From: Rhodospirillaceae bacterium
Lineage (GTDB): Bacteria > Pseudomonadota > Alphaproteobacteria > Rhodospirillales > Rhodospirillaceae
DNA: 64,000 nt
Direction: 5' to 3'
Assembly: GCA_028822445.1 (NCBI GenBank)
Contig: JAPKDQ010000008.1
Location: 60,404-124,403, forward strand
Shown here: piece after piece, positions 34,154 through 42,751 of the stretch
How the letters are laid out: each line of letters starts with the position of its first letter
Numbering within the stretch: position 1 is the first letter of the stretch
Position numbers and translations under genes: made by a program
Notes under the pieces: generated by a model
What the model was told of the DNA's origin: nothing
Database searches by the model: none
Seen by the model: the letters and a program-made list of their open reading frames with translations, nothing else

Positions 34154-34861
34154 ATGAAAAACCGAAATGTCCGCGGCAAGATTGCGTATATCTTTGACCC
34201 TGAAGGTGAACGACGAGATTTCGGGCGGGAATGGTGGTCCGTTACCTTTCATGAAGATGGCCAACGGACCTTGAGGGCCCACTGTGAAATAGAACCGGGC
34301 GTCGTCGCTGATCGCTCGGTTCTGAGGGAAACGGTCTATACGACCGATGCCCAGTATCATCCGTTAGATTGCTTCGTTCGTCTGCATGAGAGCGGCAAAT
34401 TCTTAGGGAGTGGCTGGTTTCGCTTTACCGACGGCTGGGCAGAGTGTGAGGCTGTCAATGTGATCTCAGGTCGGATTAGTCAGCGCATGAATCTTGATGT
34501 TCCGCCGTTGTCCTTCGGGGCTCATCCGGTCTCCTGCGACATGCTACACTGCGCCCGGTTTGATCATGGGGTAAGCCAAAATATTCAGGCATGCGATGGA
34601 GTTCTGATGTCATCAAGAGAACACGATGGGTGCTCAGGCCCTAATTTGTGTACGACGCAATTTGGCCTCGAATATATCGGCAGAGAAGAGGTCACTGTGC
34701 CTGCAGGAACCTTCGAAACCGATCACTATCGCTTTGTGCTTGATCACCACCCGACGGAAGACCTGTGGTGCACCACTGACGGTTTTTTGTTCGTAAAGAT
34801 CGCCGTGGGCGGCTACATGAATGCCCACTTCGACCTTGTTGAATACGAAGAGGACTACTAG
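34154..34861 (+). CDS. Unnamed PAGTFEADHY-family protein, cytoplasmic copy 2
   Basis: 235 aa, starting 6 bases after the stop of its paralogue, with GGGGGG before the ATG. Same blocks: GREWWSVTFHEDGQRTLRAH, HPLDCFVRLHESGKFLGSGW, SFGAHPVSCDMLHCARFDH, GREEVTVPAGTFETDHYRFV and DLWCTTDGFLFVKIAV. The tail HFDLVEYEEDY mirrors RYELVEYETEY of copy 1. The pair arose by tandem duplication and diverged. The sulfotransferase gene begins two bases after the stop, so all three are one operon. Function unknown. Confidence 0.82.
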   Translation: MKNRNVRGKIAYIFDPEGERRDFGREWWSVTFHEDGQRTLRAHCEIEPGVVADRSVLRETVYTTDAQYHPLDCFVRLHESGKFLGSGWFRFTDGWAECEAVNVISGRISQRMNLDVPPLSFGAHPVSCDMLHCARFDHGVSQNIQACDGVLMSSREHDGCSGPNLCTTQFGLEYIGREEVTVPAGTFETDHYRFVLDHHPTEDLWCTTDGFLFVKIAVGGYMNAHFDLVEYEEDY

Positions 34862-34863
34862 CG

Positions 34864-35499
34864 ATGAAGATCATCGGCGCTGGATTTGGCCGCACCGGAA
34901 CAAAGTCCATGAAACTGGCGCTTGAGCAGTTGGGCTTTGGGCCCTGCTACCACATGTTTGAAGTGTTCCAGCATCCAGAGGGCATACCGCTCTGGCATAA
35001 AGCCGCCTTCGGGCATGACATCGATTGGGCTGACCTTCTATGGAACTATCAGTCGGGCGTTGATTGGCCCCTGTCCCATTTCTGGAAACCGCTGGCTGAC
35101 CGATACCCGGATGCCAAGGTGCTCTTGACTATCCGTCCCGCTGACCAATGGTACACAAGCATGACCAACACTATTTTTAATCAATTGGCTGGCAATGAAC
35201 CTGAAGATGATATGCGGACTCAGTGGAAAGAGATGGTCGACAAGATTGTCCTTGAAGACACTTTCGATAACCTTCCAGACGACCGTGCCCATTGCGAGGC
35301 TGTATTCGACCGTCACACGGCAGAGGTCAAAGAGACAATCCCATCAGATCGTTTAATTATCTACGAAGTCGGAAGTGGATGGCAGCCTTTGTGTGTAGGT
35401 TTGGGTGTTCCGGTCCCAGAGGGTCCTTTTCCGAAGACGAATACAACAGCGGAGTTCCGTCGGGACCGCAAAGCAGAGGCGGAGAATCCGGGTAGTTGA
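34864..35499 (+). CDS. Sulfotransferase-family protein (Sulfotransfer_4 type)
   Basis: 211 aa, short for a sulfotransferase but normal for this group. The 5'-phosphosulfate loop is IGAGFGRTGTKSMKLAL (residues 4-20), and the 3'-phosphate region is PDAKVLLTIRPADQWYTSM (about 80-98). Near the C terminus RLIIYEVGSGWQPLCVGLG followed by PFPKTN is the standard closing block. Transfers sulfate from PAPS to an alcohol or amine of unknown identity in the cytoplasm. Co-transcribed with two unnamed beta-rich proteins, which may bind or present its acceptor; this is inference. Convergent with the MscS gene, 7 bases apart. Confidence 0.88.
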   Translation: MKIIGAGFGRTGTKSMKLALEQLGFGPCYHMFEVFQHPEGIPLWHKAAFGHDIDWADLLWNYQSGVDWPLSHFWKPLADRYPDAKVLLTIRPADQWYTSMTNTIFNQLAGNEPEDDMRTQWKEMVDKIVLEDTFDNLPDDRAHCEAVFDRHTAEVKETIPSDRLIIYEVGSGWQPLCVGLGVPVPEGPFPKTNTTAEFRRDRKAEAENPGS

Positions 35500-35506
35500 A
35501 GCTCGC

Positions 35507-36826
35507 CTAGCTCTTTGTATCGGAGAGTTTTGTTCCAGGTGCTAAGTGCACGACCTGCTGCGGGTATGGAATCTGGATATTGTGCTCCTTGAGGCTATCC
35601 CATAGCGCAAGCAAGACTAGGCCTTTGACGTTGGTGACACCCTTAGCAGGGTCTCTAATCCAGAACCGCAAGACGAAGTTAAGCGAGCTGTCACCAAACT
35701 CTTTAAGATGACACACCGGCGGCGGATAATCGACGACACGGGCTGGTTTTTCTGCGGCGGCTACTGCAAGTTCGCGGACGGTATGCGGGTCGCTATCGTA
35801 GCTGGTACCAAATTTCACTTCCATGCGGACATCATTGTCGCTGTGAGACCAGTTGATGACTTGGTTCGTTACGAAGTCGTCGTTGGGGATTAGGAGCTCC
35901 TTATTATCCCGCGTGGTTACGCCGACATAGCGAGCGCTCATGGTATTAACCCAGCCAAAAGTTGGCCCAACCTCGATGACGTCTCCAGGCTTAATAGATT
36001 TGTCGAGCAGTAGAATGACTCCGCTGATCAGATTTGAGACCTGCTTCTGCAGTCCGATACCAATGCCAACACCGACAGCACCGGTGAAGACGGCGAGTGC
36101 AGCGAAATTGATGCCTACTGAGGATAGCGCGACCATCACCGCGACCACTACCATGATGAGCCGGACCGTTTTTCCAATAAGAACCCTGGCACCGGGCGTT
36201 ATCTCAGAGATTTGAGCCAGCCTATTTTCGATCAGCTTGCTTACGGCTAATGCAGTCCACATCAAAGCCGCGAGGAGGAGGGCTCCATTAATGATTGTCA
36301 GCACAGATACGCGTGTTTGGCCCAGGGAAATGCTAACGGACTCAAGGACATTGATCGCGGGGCCAAGTAGCCCGACGATGTTAAGTGCGGCAATAGTCCA
36401 AGCAAATATTGCTACGAGCCGTGAAAGAAATGGATTTGCAATAACCGCCGATGTTAGCCGAATCAAAATCCAAGCGGTCATTAGGCTCGCAATAATCTCA
36501 AGTACACCAGTTTCGACGCTGCCTTTAATTTGGTTGTTAATGCCAGTTTCTAGCCACAACACGCAAAGGACTGCTATTGCGAAAAGTTGTTGTGAGACTG
36601 CTCCTAGCACCCGTCGAAGAGGCGATAGAAGGCGGAGTTTAGAGATTCCAGCAGATAGTCGTGGCTGAATCGGTTTCTGAATGAAGTAGGCGAGGATCAG
36701 GCTAACGATCAAGATTCCGACCTGAATGACAAAATCCAATGCTAGGACTTGCTGCTCAAACCACACCAGGAAATCAGTGTAGAAGGCAGCCCAGGTTTCA
36801 GGGCGGAGTAGATCATTGGTCTTCAT
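35507..36826 (-). CDS. MscS-family mechanosensitive channel with extended membrane part
   Basis: 439 aa. About five to six membrane helices (residues 30-240), including a Gly/Ala-rich pore helix FAALAVFTGAVGVGIGIGLQKQ at about 233, the MscS TM3 pattern (annotated here in part). The beta domain follows with LLLDKSIKPGDVIEVG and VNTMSARYVGVTTRDNKELL, then the alpha/beta cage and IPYPQQVVHL at the end. Opens under membrane tension to release solutes in hypo-osmotic shock. Larger than minimal E. coli MscS by extra N-terminal helices. Stands alone. Confidence 0.93.
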   Translation of the reverse strand: MKTNDLLRPETWAAFYTDFLVWFEQQVLALDFVIQVGILIVSLILAYFIQKPIQPRLSAGISKLRLLSPLRRVLGAVSQQLFAIAVLCVLWLETGINNQIKGSVETGVLEIIASLMTAWILIRLTSAVIANPFLSRLVAIFAWTIAALNIVGLLGPAINVLESVSISLGQTRVSVLTIINGALLLAALMWTALAVSKLIENRLAQISEITPGARVLIGKTVRLIMVVVAVMVALSSVGINFAALAVFTGAVGVGIGIGLQKQVSNLISGVILLLDKSIKPGDVIEVGPTFGWVNTMSARYVGVTTRDNKELLIPNDDFVTNQVINWSHSDNDVRMEVKFGTSYDSDPHTVRELAVAAAEKPARVVDYPPPVCHLKEFGDSSLNFVLRFWIRDPAKGVTNVKGLVLLALWDSLKEHNIQIPYPQQVVHLAPGTKLSDTKS

Positions 36827-37055
36827 GAAGCGATTTTGCCACCCATCTCATGCCGCGTCGACCCGTAGGCGCTTATGATGGCCAAAATGATGATCAAATA
36901 TGGAACAGCAGCTTAGAAATTAAGCCCCTATGGGAGATGGCGAGGCGCACTTATCCCTGACGGCACAAACCATTTATAGGGGTATAACACCCCAGAATGT
37001 TTCCTGGTGAAGTCGATTAGCCAGTTGGTATCAGGATGGAAACTCTTTCCGCAGG

Positions 37056-37754
37056 TTAACTCAATGCTTCTTTGAACAGATCAAGGGTCCGGCCGTGTGC
37101 TAGGTCTGTCGCTTCTTTGTTATAGTGATTGGTATCGGTATCGCGAGCAAAACCATGGTCGCAGCCATCATAGGTATAGATCGTGACCAGTCCGTGCCCT
37201 TTCAAACTTTCCCGCACTTGATCAGATGCTTCTTTCGGGACGAAGGAGTCCTTCTCCGCAATATGTAAAATAAGGGGCTTTGTAATCTTATTAGCTTCTG
37301 CGAGAAGGCCTTCAATACCGACGCCATAGTATCCGACATTAGCATCTGAATTAGTGCGTGTGCCGGTGAGGAAGGACAGGACGCCTCCGAGGCAAAACCC
37401 AGTTGACCCTACTTTTCCCGTACAGCCATCTGTGCTGCGCAAGAAGTCGATTGACGCCTGGATATCTTGAATGCCTTTGTCGACATCAAAATTTCCGTAG
37501 AGCTCAAGTCCTTTGTTGAAATCAGTTTCAACTGTGGCGTCAAGTTGCACGCCAGGTTCGATCTGCCAAAAGAGGTCGGGTGCTAAAGCCATAAAGCCTT
37601 GGTCCGCGAGCATATCGCAGATACCTCGAAGCCAGCTATTAACGCCAAAGATCTCTTGGATGACTATGACGCCGGGCCCGCCACCTTCCGGTGCGGATAG
37701 GTAACCCATAAACTCGCCATTTTGCCCTTTGATGGTTACTTCACTTGAATTCAT
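37056..37754 (-). CDS. Dienelactone hydrolase-family protein
   Basis: 232 aa, single DLH domain. The nucleophile elbow is GFCLGG with Cys at about residue 122, the acid is the Asp in LILHIAEKDSFVP, and the His is in YDGCDHGFARD (about 202), giving the Cys-Asp-His triad of dienelactone hydrolases. GVIVIQEIFGVNSWLRGICD near residue 30 is the typical Glu-containing N-terminal block. Opens dienelactones from chloroaromatic or hydroxyquinol degradation or acts as a general carboxylesterase. Start preceded by GGGAGGG at 6 bases. No chlorocatechol genes are adjacent. Confidence 0.92.
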   Translation of the reverse strand: MNSSEVTIKGQNGEFMGYLSAPEGGGPGVIVIQEIFGVNSWLRGICDMLADQGFMALAPDLFWQIEPGVQLDATVETDFNKGLELYGNFDVDKGIQDIQASIDFLRSTDGCTGKVGSTGFCLGGVLSFLTGTRTNSDANVGYYGVGIEGLLAEANKITKPLILHIAEKDSFVPKEASDQVRESLKGHGLVTIYTYDGCDHGFARDTDTNHYNKEATDLAHGRTLDLFKEALS

Positions 37755-37864
37755 AGTGGACCCTCCCTGTCATAATTTTATTATAATCTAGAGCTATTTG
37801 GAGCGATTGACCAGATAAGAAGGGCGCAGCATGAGGGGAGCAATCTCTATTCTGCAGTGCTTTT

Positions 37865-38635
37865 CTAACTGCGATGTCTGCCAACAACCTCATGGTCCAA
37901 CGAGGTTCTCATGGCGTACCGGTCCCCACGGTAGAATGAGGTTAGCCATTCAATCGGTTGGCCTGTGTCATCAAAGACCAGACGAGTTAGCTTAAGGAGC
38001 GGTGACCCAATTTTTATGCCGAGCGGCGCAGCAATGCCGGGTTCGGCAAGCGTCGCAGTTACTTCCTGTTCGGCGCGGGCAATCTTAACACCGGCTGTTT
38101 TTAGACGTACGAGCATCGGCAAATTCTCTGTATCGGGAATGAGCTGTTTCGCTATAGCCTCAGGAACATAGGCTATGATGACAGCTAAGGGTTCGCCGTC
38201 AGTTAGGCGCAGCTGGTTCGAGAGGAGGACTTGCGCTCCGGCTTCGAGGTTCAGTTTATCTGCGACGTCATTTGGCGGGGTGAGGATACCGGAGGCGAGG
38301 TGTTGCACATCTGTCGCGTCACCAATCGCCTGTACGCTTTGAAGAAGGTCATCTAGTGCATTTCTTGTTGGTAATTCTGCACTCTCAGCGACAAAACTTC
38401 CCCTACCACGCTGGCGGACAACAAGGCCATCGGTGACCAGTTCTTTCATTGCGCGCTTAACTGTTATGCGTGAGACACCAAATTCTTCACATAAGGTTGG
38501 TTCTATCGGTAGCGCTGATCCATTGGGATATGCGCCAGATCGAATACTGTCTTTTAGAACCAGATAGACTTGATGATAGAGTGGTATCGCTGAGGAGTCG
38601 TCGACGTAATGCCGAATGGTGGCTATCTCGTTCAT
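37865..38635 (-). CDS. GntR-family regulator, HutC subfamily (UTRA domain)
   Basis: 256 aa from the ATG at 38635, whose ATGA overlaps the stop of the SDR gene; the frame extends upstream only as an overlap with that gene. N-terminal winged helix with PLYHQVYLVLKDSIRSGAYP and CEEFGVSRITVKRAMKELV then RQRGRGSFVAE. UTRA effector domain from about residue 85, with LEAGAQVLLSNQLRL and PIEWLTSFYRGDRYAM near the end. It is the last gene of the UbiD operon and probably represses it until a substrate-derived ligand binds. Confidence 0.93.
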   Translation of the reverse strand: MNEIATIRHYVDDSSAIPLYHQVYLVLKDSIRSGAYPNGSALPIEPTLCEEFGVSRITVKRAMKELVTDGLVVRQRGRGSFVAESAELPTRNALDDLLQSVQAIGDATDVQHLASGILTPPNDVADKLNLEAGAQVLLSNQLRLTDGEPLAVIIAYVPEAIAKQLIPDTENLPMLVRLKTAGVKIARAEQEVTATLAEPGIAAPLGIKIGSPLLKLTRLVFDDTGQPIEWLTSFYRGDRYAMRTSLDHEVVGRHRS

Positions 38636-39381
38636 GCGTCGAGAACTAACCCGGATGAAACATTGGTGTTGGTTCCGGTCATGGATGCGGCATGAGACGA
38701 GCAAAGGAATAGAATCGCTCCGGCGCATTCGTCTGCGGTGGCGTAGTGGCCGAGAGGCAGAGCGTCTTTAAGGCCGTCGTGTTGCTCGTCTGAAAGGCGA
38801 TCAAGCATGGGCGTATCGACCGGCCCTGGTGAAATTAGATGTGCACGGACGCCATCAGGCGCCCATTCTTTCGCGCAGTAGCGGGTCAAGTTCGTTAGCG
38901 CTGCCTTTGACGACGCGTAGGCAGCGCCTGAGAGGTAACTTCCCCCGTTGTAGCCGTTCGATGATCCGCAAAGCACGGCGACGCCGCCTGGTTTGGTGAT
39001 ATGCTTGTAGCTATGCTTCAGTATTAGGAAGGCCGAGGTGAGATTGGTCGCAAGGATCTTGTTCCAGTCCTCAAGGAGCATTTGATCAAGGCGGCCTTTA
39101 CCTACGGTGCCGGCCATGTGGATGACATAATCGAGACGACCGAACTTATCGACGCAGTTTTGTACAGCTGACGCAACAGCGTCCTCATCCGTCACCTCAA
39201 GGGTGAGGGGGAGAACGCGGTCGTCATCAAACGGCACGGCTCGGCGTCCGGTGGCGGCAACACTTGCACCGGCATCGAGCATCATGCGAACGACGGCTTG
39301 TCCGATACCGCCAGTCGCTCCCGTTACAAACGCAACGCGACCAGTGGCATCGAGCAAGGTAGGTTTAGAGGCTTCGCTCAC
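38632..39381 (-). CDS. Short-chain dehydrogenase/reductase of the UbiD operon (second SDR)
   Basis: 249 aa classical SDR. NAD(P) site VTGATGGIGQAVV (about 19), acidic/basic position ATGRR suggesting NADP is tolerated, HMAGTVG in place of NNAG, Ser in LCGSSNGYNGG and the YxxxK motif in AAYASSKAAL (about 152). Overlaps the preceding oxygenase gene by 4 bases and the GntR gene by 4, showing full coupling. Oxidises or reduces a hydroxyl/carbonyl group of the pathway intermediate. The C-terminal SSGLVLDA is normal. Confidence 0.93.
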   Translation of the reverse strand: MSEASKPTLLDATGRVAFVTGATGGIGQAVVRMMLDAGASVAATGRRAVPFDDDRVLPLTLEVTDEDAVASAVQNCVDKFGRLDYVIHMAGTVGKGRLDQMLLEDWNKILATNLTSAFLILKHSYKHITKPGGVAVLCGSSNGYNGGSYLSGAAYASSKAALTNLTRYCAKEWAPDGVRAHLISPGPVDTPMLDRLSDEQHDGLKDALPLGHYATADECAGAILFLCSSHAASMTGTNTNVSSGLVLDA

Positions 39382-40106
39382 TCGGCAGCCTGTTTTATTC
39401 CCTGAACAAAAGCTTCGTCAATGCCGTCTAGCATGCGCCAGCGCATTTCAGTGGAAGCCCGTACAGCAGAAATTGCCATCTGCTGAAGCTCGGGTGTTGT
39501 GGAGTATTGAGTGGTAATTTCCAGACCAACATGCGCGTGTTCTGCATCGCCTTCGATATGAACATGGAAGAACTCCATGTCGTCGTCGCTCAGTCCCATT
39601 TTACGCATGGCGTCAACGTATTTTGGATACAGGGTTGGAAGCTGGCCTTCTAGGGCGACCATAATCCCAGCAGCGCCTTCCGCTAGATGGCGCACATTTA
39701 CTAATTCCCAAATCCAGGAGCGCATTGCGCGTGTGGAGGCAAGTACTTTGCCTCTCTGCTCAGCGTTGTCGAAGTCTTCAGCTGACATTCCACAGGCTTT
39801 GCCAAATTTAATGAGAAGGTTTGGGTGACGCTTTTCAGGTGTGTCCGGCATTTCTTCGCCGAGCATGTTTTCGAGCATGTGCTGGCGCGCTTCGAGATCA
39901 TCCAAACGGCAAAAGAACTGTGCAAACTGTTGAGGAATAGCATCGATGTAATAAAAGTGTTGGACAGCCCATTCACCGATTTGCTTTAGGCTAAGTTCGC
40001 CGCTTGCCCAAGCGACGCTGAATGGGTGGCCGCCGGAATGAACAGTTGTACGCGCATCTTCTAGTGCTTTGTAGAAATCAGGTTGGCTCATCAATGTTGA
40101 AGGCAT
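39378..40106 (-). CDS. TenA/PqqC-fold protein with di-iron ligand set (haem-oxygenase-like di-iron oxygenase)
   Basis: 242 aa, all helical, resembling PqqC/TenA in fold marks (HPFSVAWASGELSLKQIGEW, HFYYIDAIPQQFA). Unlike TenA or PqqC it carries a complete metal-ligand pattern: E84, H94, E153, then H183-x3-D187-x2-H190 in VHIEGDAEHAHVG. The 10-residue E-H spacing, the gap of 30 to the His, and the HxxxDxxH box match the HDO family (SznF, UndA, CADD, BesC) as I remember it. HDOs use Fe2 and O2 for N-oxygenation, oxidative decarboxylation or C-C cleavage. Start ATG follows AGGA at 8 bases. Fifth gene of the UbiD operon. Confidence 0.85.
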   Translation of the reverse strand: MPSTLMSQPDFYKALEDARTTVHSGGHPFSVAWASGELSLKQIGEWAVQHFYYIDAIPQQFAQFFCRLDDLEARQHMLENMLGEEMPDTPEKRHPNLLIKFGKACGMSAEDFDNAEQRGKVLASTRAMRSWIWELVNVRHLAEGAAGIMVALEGQLPTLYPKYVDAMRKMGLSDDDMEFFHVHIEGDAEHAHVGLEITTQYSTTPELQQMAISAVRASTEMRWRMLDGIDEAFVQGIKQAAE

Positions 40107-40154
40107 GGTTTTTTCCTAGGATTTATTTTTACAAATACGGGATCTTAAAAAGGG

Positions 40155-41675
40155 TCAGTCGCTGGCGCCCCATTTGGCCAACGGAAATGTACTCATTGGA
40201 ATTGTTGTCGTCTTTTCTTCGGTAAAGAACTGCATGCAGTCTTTGGCGCTATCTCGGCCTATGCCAGATTTCTTGTAGCCACCAAAAGGCGCGCGGAGTT
40301 CACGGGTCATCGGCGTGTTGACCCAAATGGTACCGGCGCGCATCTCTTGCGACGCCTTCATCACGGTTGGGAGGTGGTCAGACCAGATGTAGCCAACCAG
40401 GCCAAATTCGGAGGCATTGGCAATAGCGAGGGCTTCATCAATGTCACTGTATTTAAGGAAGGTAGCAAAAGGCCCAAAGATTTCTTCTTGGCATACCTGG
40501 TCATCGTTTGAGTTCGCTAGTACAGCGGTTGGCTCTAGGTAAAGCCCAGTATCATGACGAGCGTCACGGTTTCCGCCAGTTAGTATTTCCCCGCCATCGT
40601 TCTTAGTGATGTCGACGAAGCTGAGCACGCGATCCATATGGGCTTGGTAACAGATAGGGCCGATCTCAGTCGCCGCATCCATTGGGTCTCCAACTTTTAT
40701 ATTCTTTGACCGAGCAATGAATTTCTCAATGAATTCGTCGGCGATAGAGTCTTCCACGAGGATGCGTGATCCAGCTAGGCACTGTTGGCCGTTGTTTGAA
40801 TAGATACCTAGGATCGCTCCATCTAAGGCACGGTCTAGGTCGGCGGTCGCTGTAATAATGTTCGCGGACTTGCCTCCCAATTCAAGACCAACGGGTTTAA
40901 GTCCTTCGCCAGCACGGGCTGCGATAATGGACCCGGTCTTGGTGCCACCCGTAAATGAAACGACATCTACCTCTGGGTGAGAGACGAGGGCATCGCCTGT
41001 TACATGCCCGCGGCCATTAACCAAATTGACGACGCCGTTGGGGATATCCGTCTCATGAATAAGTTCGACAATGCGGCGCAATGACAGTGGCGTAAATTCG
41101 CTGGGCTTTAGGACACAAGTGTTTCCGAAAGCGATGCACGATGCAATCTTCATTGAACACAGGGCCAGTGGTGCATTCCAGGGACCAATAAGAGCGCCGA
41201 CGCCTACTGGCTCTCGGGTTACAACCGATAGATATGGTTTAGTCTGCGTGTAAGCTTCGCCTGAAGCTTGGCTGGCGACTTCGGCAAAGAACTCAAAGTT
41301 CCAGCCGGTTCGCATCACGTGTAAGCCTTTGACATAAGTCATCGTTAGGCCAGCATTCAGGCTTTCGAGGTAAGCAAGTTCGTCGGCATGGGCAAGGATA
41401 ACGTCCTTGATTTGCAGCATGATTACTTTGCGCTGATCAACTGACATGTGACGCCATGGCCCATTTTCAAAAGCATCCCGTGCGGCGCGAACAGCAGCGT
41501 CGACTTCATCAACGGACGCTTCACGCAAAAGCGCGATTTGGCTTTCCGTGATTGGACTGATTACGGGTATGTCTTCACCGGGGCGAGACGGGCTTAGGGA
41601 CTCGCCGCCAATGAAACTTGTGACGTGTTGGTTAACGGCGAACTTCTTCATCATGCCTTGCGTGACTGCGTTCAT
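40155..41675 (-). CDS. Aldehyde dehydrogenase of the UbiD operon
   Basis: 506 aa. GALIGPWNAPLALCSMKIA (about 157), KPSEFTPLSLR, FTGGTKTGS, general base in GLELGGKSANI (about 265) and catalytic Cys in SNNGQQCLAGSRIL (about 300), then CQEEIFGPF and the closing PFGGYKKSGIGRD. All catalytic parts intact. Oxidises an aldehyde to a carboxylate, or acts on an aldehyde formed by the operon's SDR or oxygenase. It is a separate lineage from the aldehyde dehydrogenase at 20696, as the signature blocks differ throughout. 55 bases downstream of the first SDR, 48 upstream of the oxygenase. Confidence 0.95.
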   Translation of the reverse strand: MNAVTQGMMKKFAVNQHVTSFIGGESLSPSRPGEDIPVISPITESQIALLREASVDEVDAAVRAARDAFENGPWRHMSVDQRKVIMLQIKDVILAHADELAYLESLNAGLTMTYVKGLHVMRTGWNFEFFAEVASQASGEAYTQTKPYLSVVTREPVGVGALIGPWNAPLALCSMKIASCIAFGNTCVLKPSEFTPLSLRRIVELIHETDIPNGVVNLVNGRGHVTGDALVSHPEVDVVSFTGGTKTGSIIAARAGEGLKPVGLELGGKSANIITATADLDRALDGAILGIYSNNGQQCLAGSRILVEDSIADEFIEKFIARSKNIKVGDPMDAATEIGPICYQAHMDRVLSFVDITKNDGGEILTGGNRDARHDTGLYLEPTAVLANSNDDQVCQEEIFGPFATFLKYSDIDEALAIANASEFGLVGYIWSDHLPTVMKASQEMRAGTIWVNTPMTRELRAPFGGYKKSGIGRDSAKDCMQFFTEEKTTTIPMSTFPLAKWGASD

Positions 41676-41730
41676 CGCGCGCTCCCTAGTTTCTTGTGTT
41701 CAGTTGTTGTGCCAATTTTAAATCTGTTGA

Positions 41731-42531
41731 TCATGGCATAAATCCGCCACCATTAATGTGGATGACCTGTCCTGTAATAAAACGTGCAGCATTGCCACTA
41801 AGAAATAGAATTGGAGCGACGACATCGTCTGCGACCGCAAGTCTCTTCATTGGCGTGGCATCAGCATACCGGTCCGTATCAATATGGGTTTTAGCATTTT
41901 TGTTCTCACCGGCGCGGCTTGTCCCGCCTTTTAAGAAGGCTGTATCGACTGCTCCTGGTGCAACCACGTTAATGCGTATATCCGGTGCATTCTCGTTGGC
42001 GAGTGACTTTGAAAGAGCAATTACGCCAGCTTTTGCGGCCCCGTATGGAGAGGTCCCAGCTAGTCCTTTGTAGGCTAGTCCGGATGCCGTGTTGATGATC
42101 GCTGCGCAGTTCGATTGGCGGAGAGGGGGAAGTGCGGCTTTGGAACACAAAAATGCGGACCGCAAGTTCCCTTCCGTTATCTCGTCCCAGGTTGCTACAG
42201 ACATATCTGCGACCGCTTCAAATTCGTTGGTGAAGCCACAGAGGTTAACCATGATATCTAATCCACCCCATGTGGATTGAATATGTCCGAATGCGTCTTC
42301 GACGGATTTTTCGTCTGTTGCGTCTATGGCATGCTGGAGACAGTCGGAATGCGGGGCATGCTTTTCAAGGGAGGCTGGAAGGTCCAAGACTGAAACTCTC
42401 AAGTCGAGGCCTAGGCAGGCGTCAACAAGTGCCCTGCCAATCCCACCGCAACCACCGACAACAGTGATCCGCGAACCGGGGGGCGGTCCAAGGCGCTTGA
42501 AGTCCAGTGCTGGTATGGCCGGTCTATCCAT
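41731..42531 (-). CDS. Short-chain dehydrogenase/reductase of the UbiD operon (first SDR)
   Basis: 266 aa from the ATG at 42531, chosen because GGA sits 8 bases upstream in the stop region of the zinc-ribbon gene; a longer frame to 42582 would overlap that gene by 47 bases. Rossmann motif VVGGCGGIGRALVDA (about 24), SVLDLP with the NAD-selecting Asp, INTASGLAYKG (Ser) and SPYGAAKAGVIAL (YxxxK). Normal C terminus FITGQVIHINGGGFMP. Probably oxidises a hydroxy intermediate with NAD. Third gene of the operon. Confidence 0.92.
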   Translation of the reverse strand: MDRPAIPALDFKRLGPPPGSRITVVGGCGGIGRALVDACLGLDLRVSVLDLPASLEKHAPHSDCLQHAIDATDEKSVEDAFGHIQSTWGGLDIMVNLCGFTNEFEAVADMSVATWDEITEGNLRSAFLCSKAALPPLRQSNCAAIINTASGLAYKGLAGTSPYGAAKAGVIALSKSLANENAPDIRINVVAPGAVDTAFLKGGTSRAGENKNAKTHIDTDRYADATPMKRLAVADDVVAPILFLSGNAARFITGQVIHINGGGFMP

Positions 42532-42535
42532 GAGT

Positions 42536-42751
42536 TTATCCTGACGTGACCAACCGCTTGGCATCGGTTTGATTGAACTCATGATGACAAGAGGGGCAAT
42601 GCATAGCGACTTCAGGGCGGTCTAGTAGGCCCGGGCCAATGTGAAACCAATCGTCACATTCGGGGCACTGGGTCCACGATGTGTTGCCAGTTTTTTCCCA
42701 AGGCGCACCAAGGCGCACGGTTTCGCGGTTGTTTGTGTTTGCAGCACTCAT
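42536..42751 (-). CDS. Small zinc-ribbon protein adjacent to UbiD (D-subunit-like)
   Basis: 71 aa from the ATG at 42751, which overlaps the UbiD stop as ATGA. Two CxxC pairs, C29/C32 (CPEC) and C52/C55 (CPSC), separated by DDWFHIGPGLLDRPE, form a zinc ribbon. Non-oxidative hydroxyarylate decarboxylases of the VdcBCD/BsdBCD type also have a short Cys-rich D protein next to their UbiX (B) and UbiD (C) proteins, so this may be an analogous accessory or structural subunit; sequence similarity to VdcD beyond the Cys pattern was not evident to me. Too short to be seen easily by automatic annotation. Confidence 0.8.
   Translation of the reverse strand: MSAANTNNRETVRLGAPWEKTGNTSWTQCPECDDWFHIGPGLLDRPEVAMHCPSCHHEFNQTDAKRLVTSG

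Noticed and set aside
36962..37055. GGGGT...ACCCC-like repeats upstream of the dienelactone hydrolase stop as a terminator
   Set aside because: The arms are short and imperfect, and no T tract follows on either strand.
39378..40106. Call as TenA thiaminase II or PqqC
   Set aside because: Neither family has the six metal ligands found here, and no thiamine or PQQ genes are nearby.
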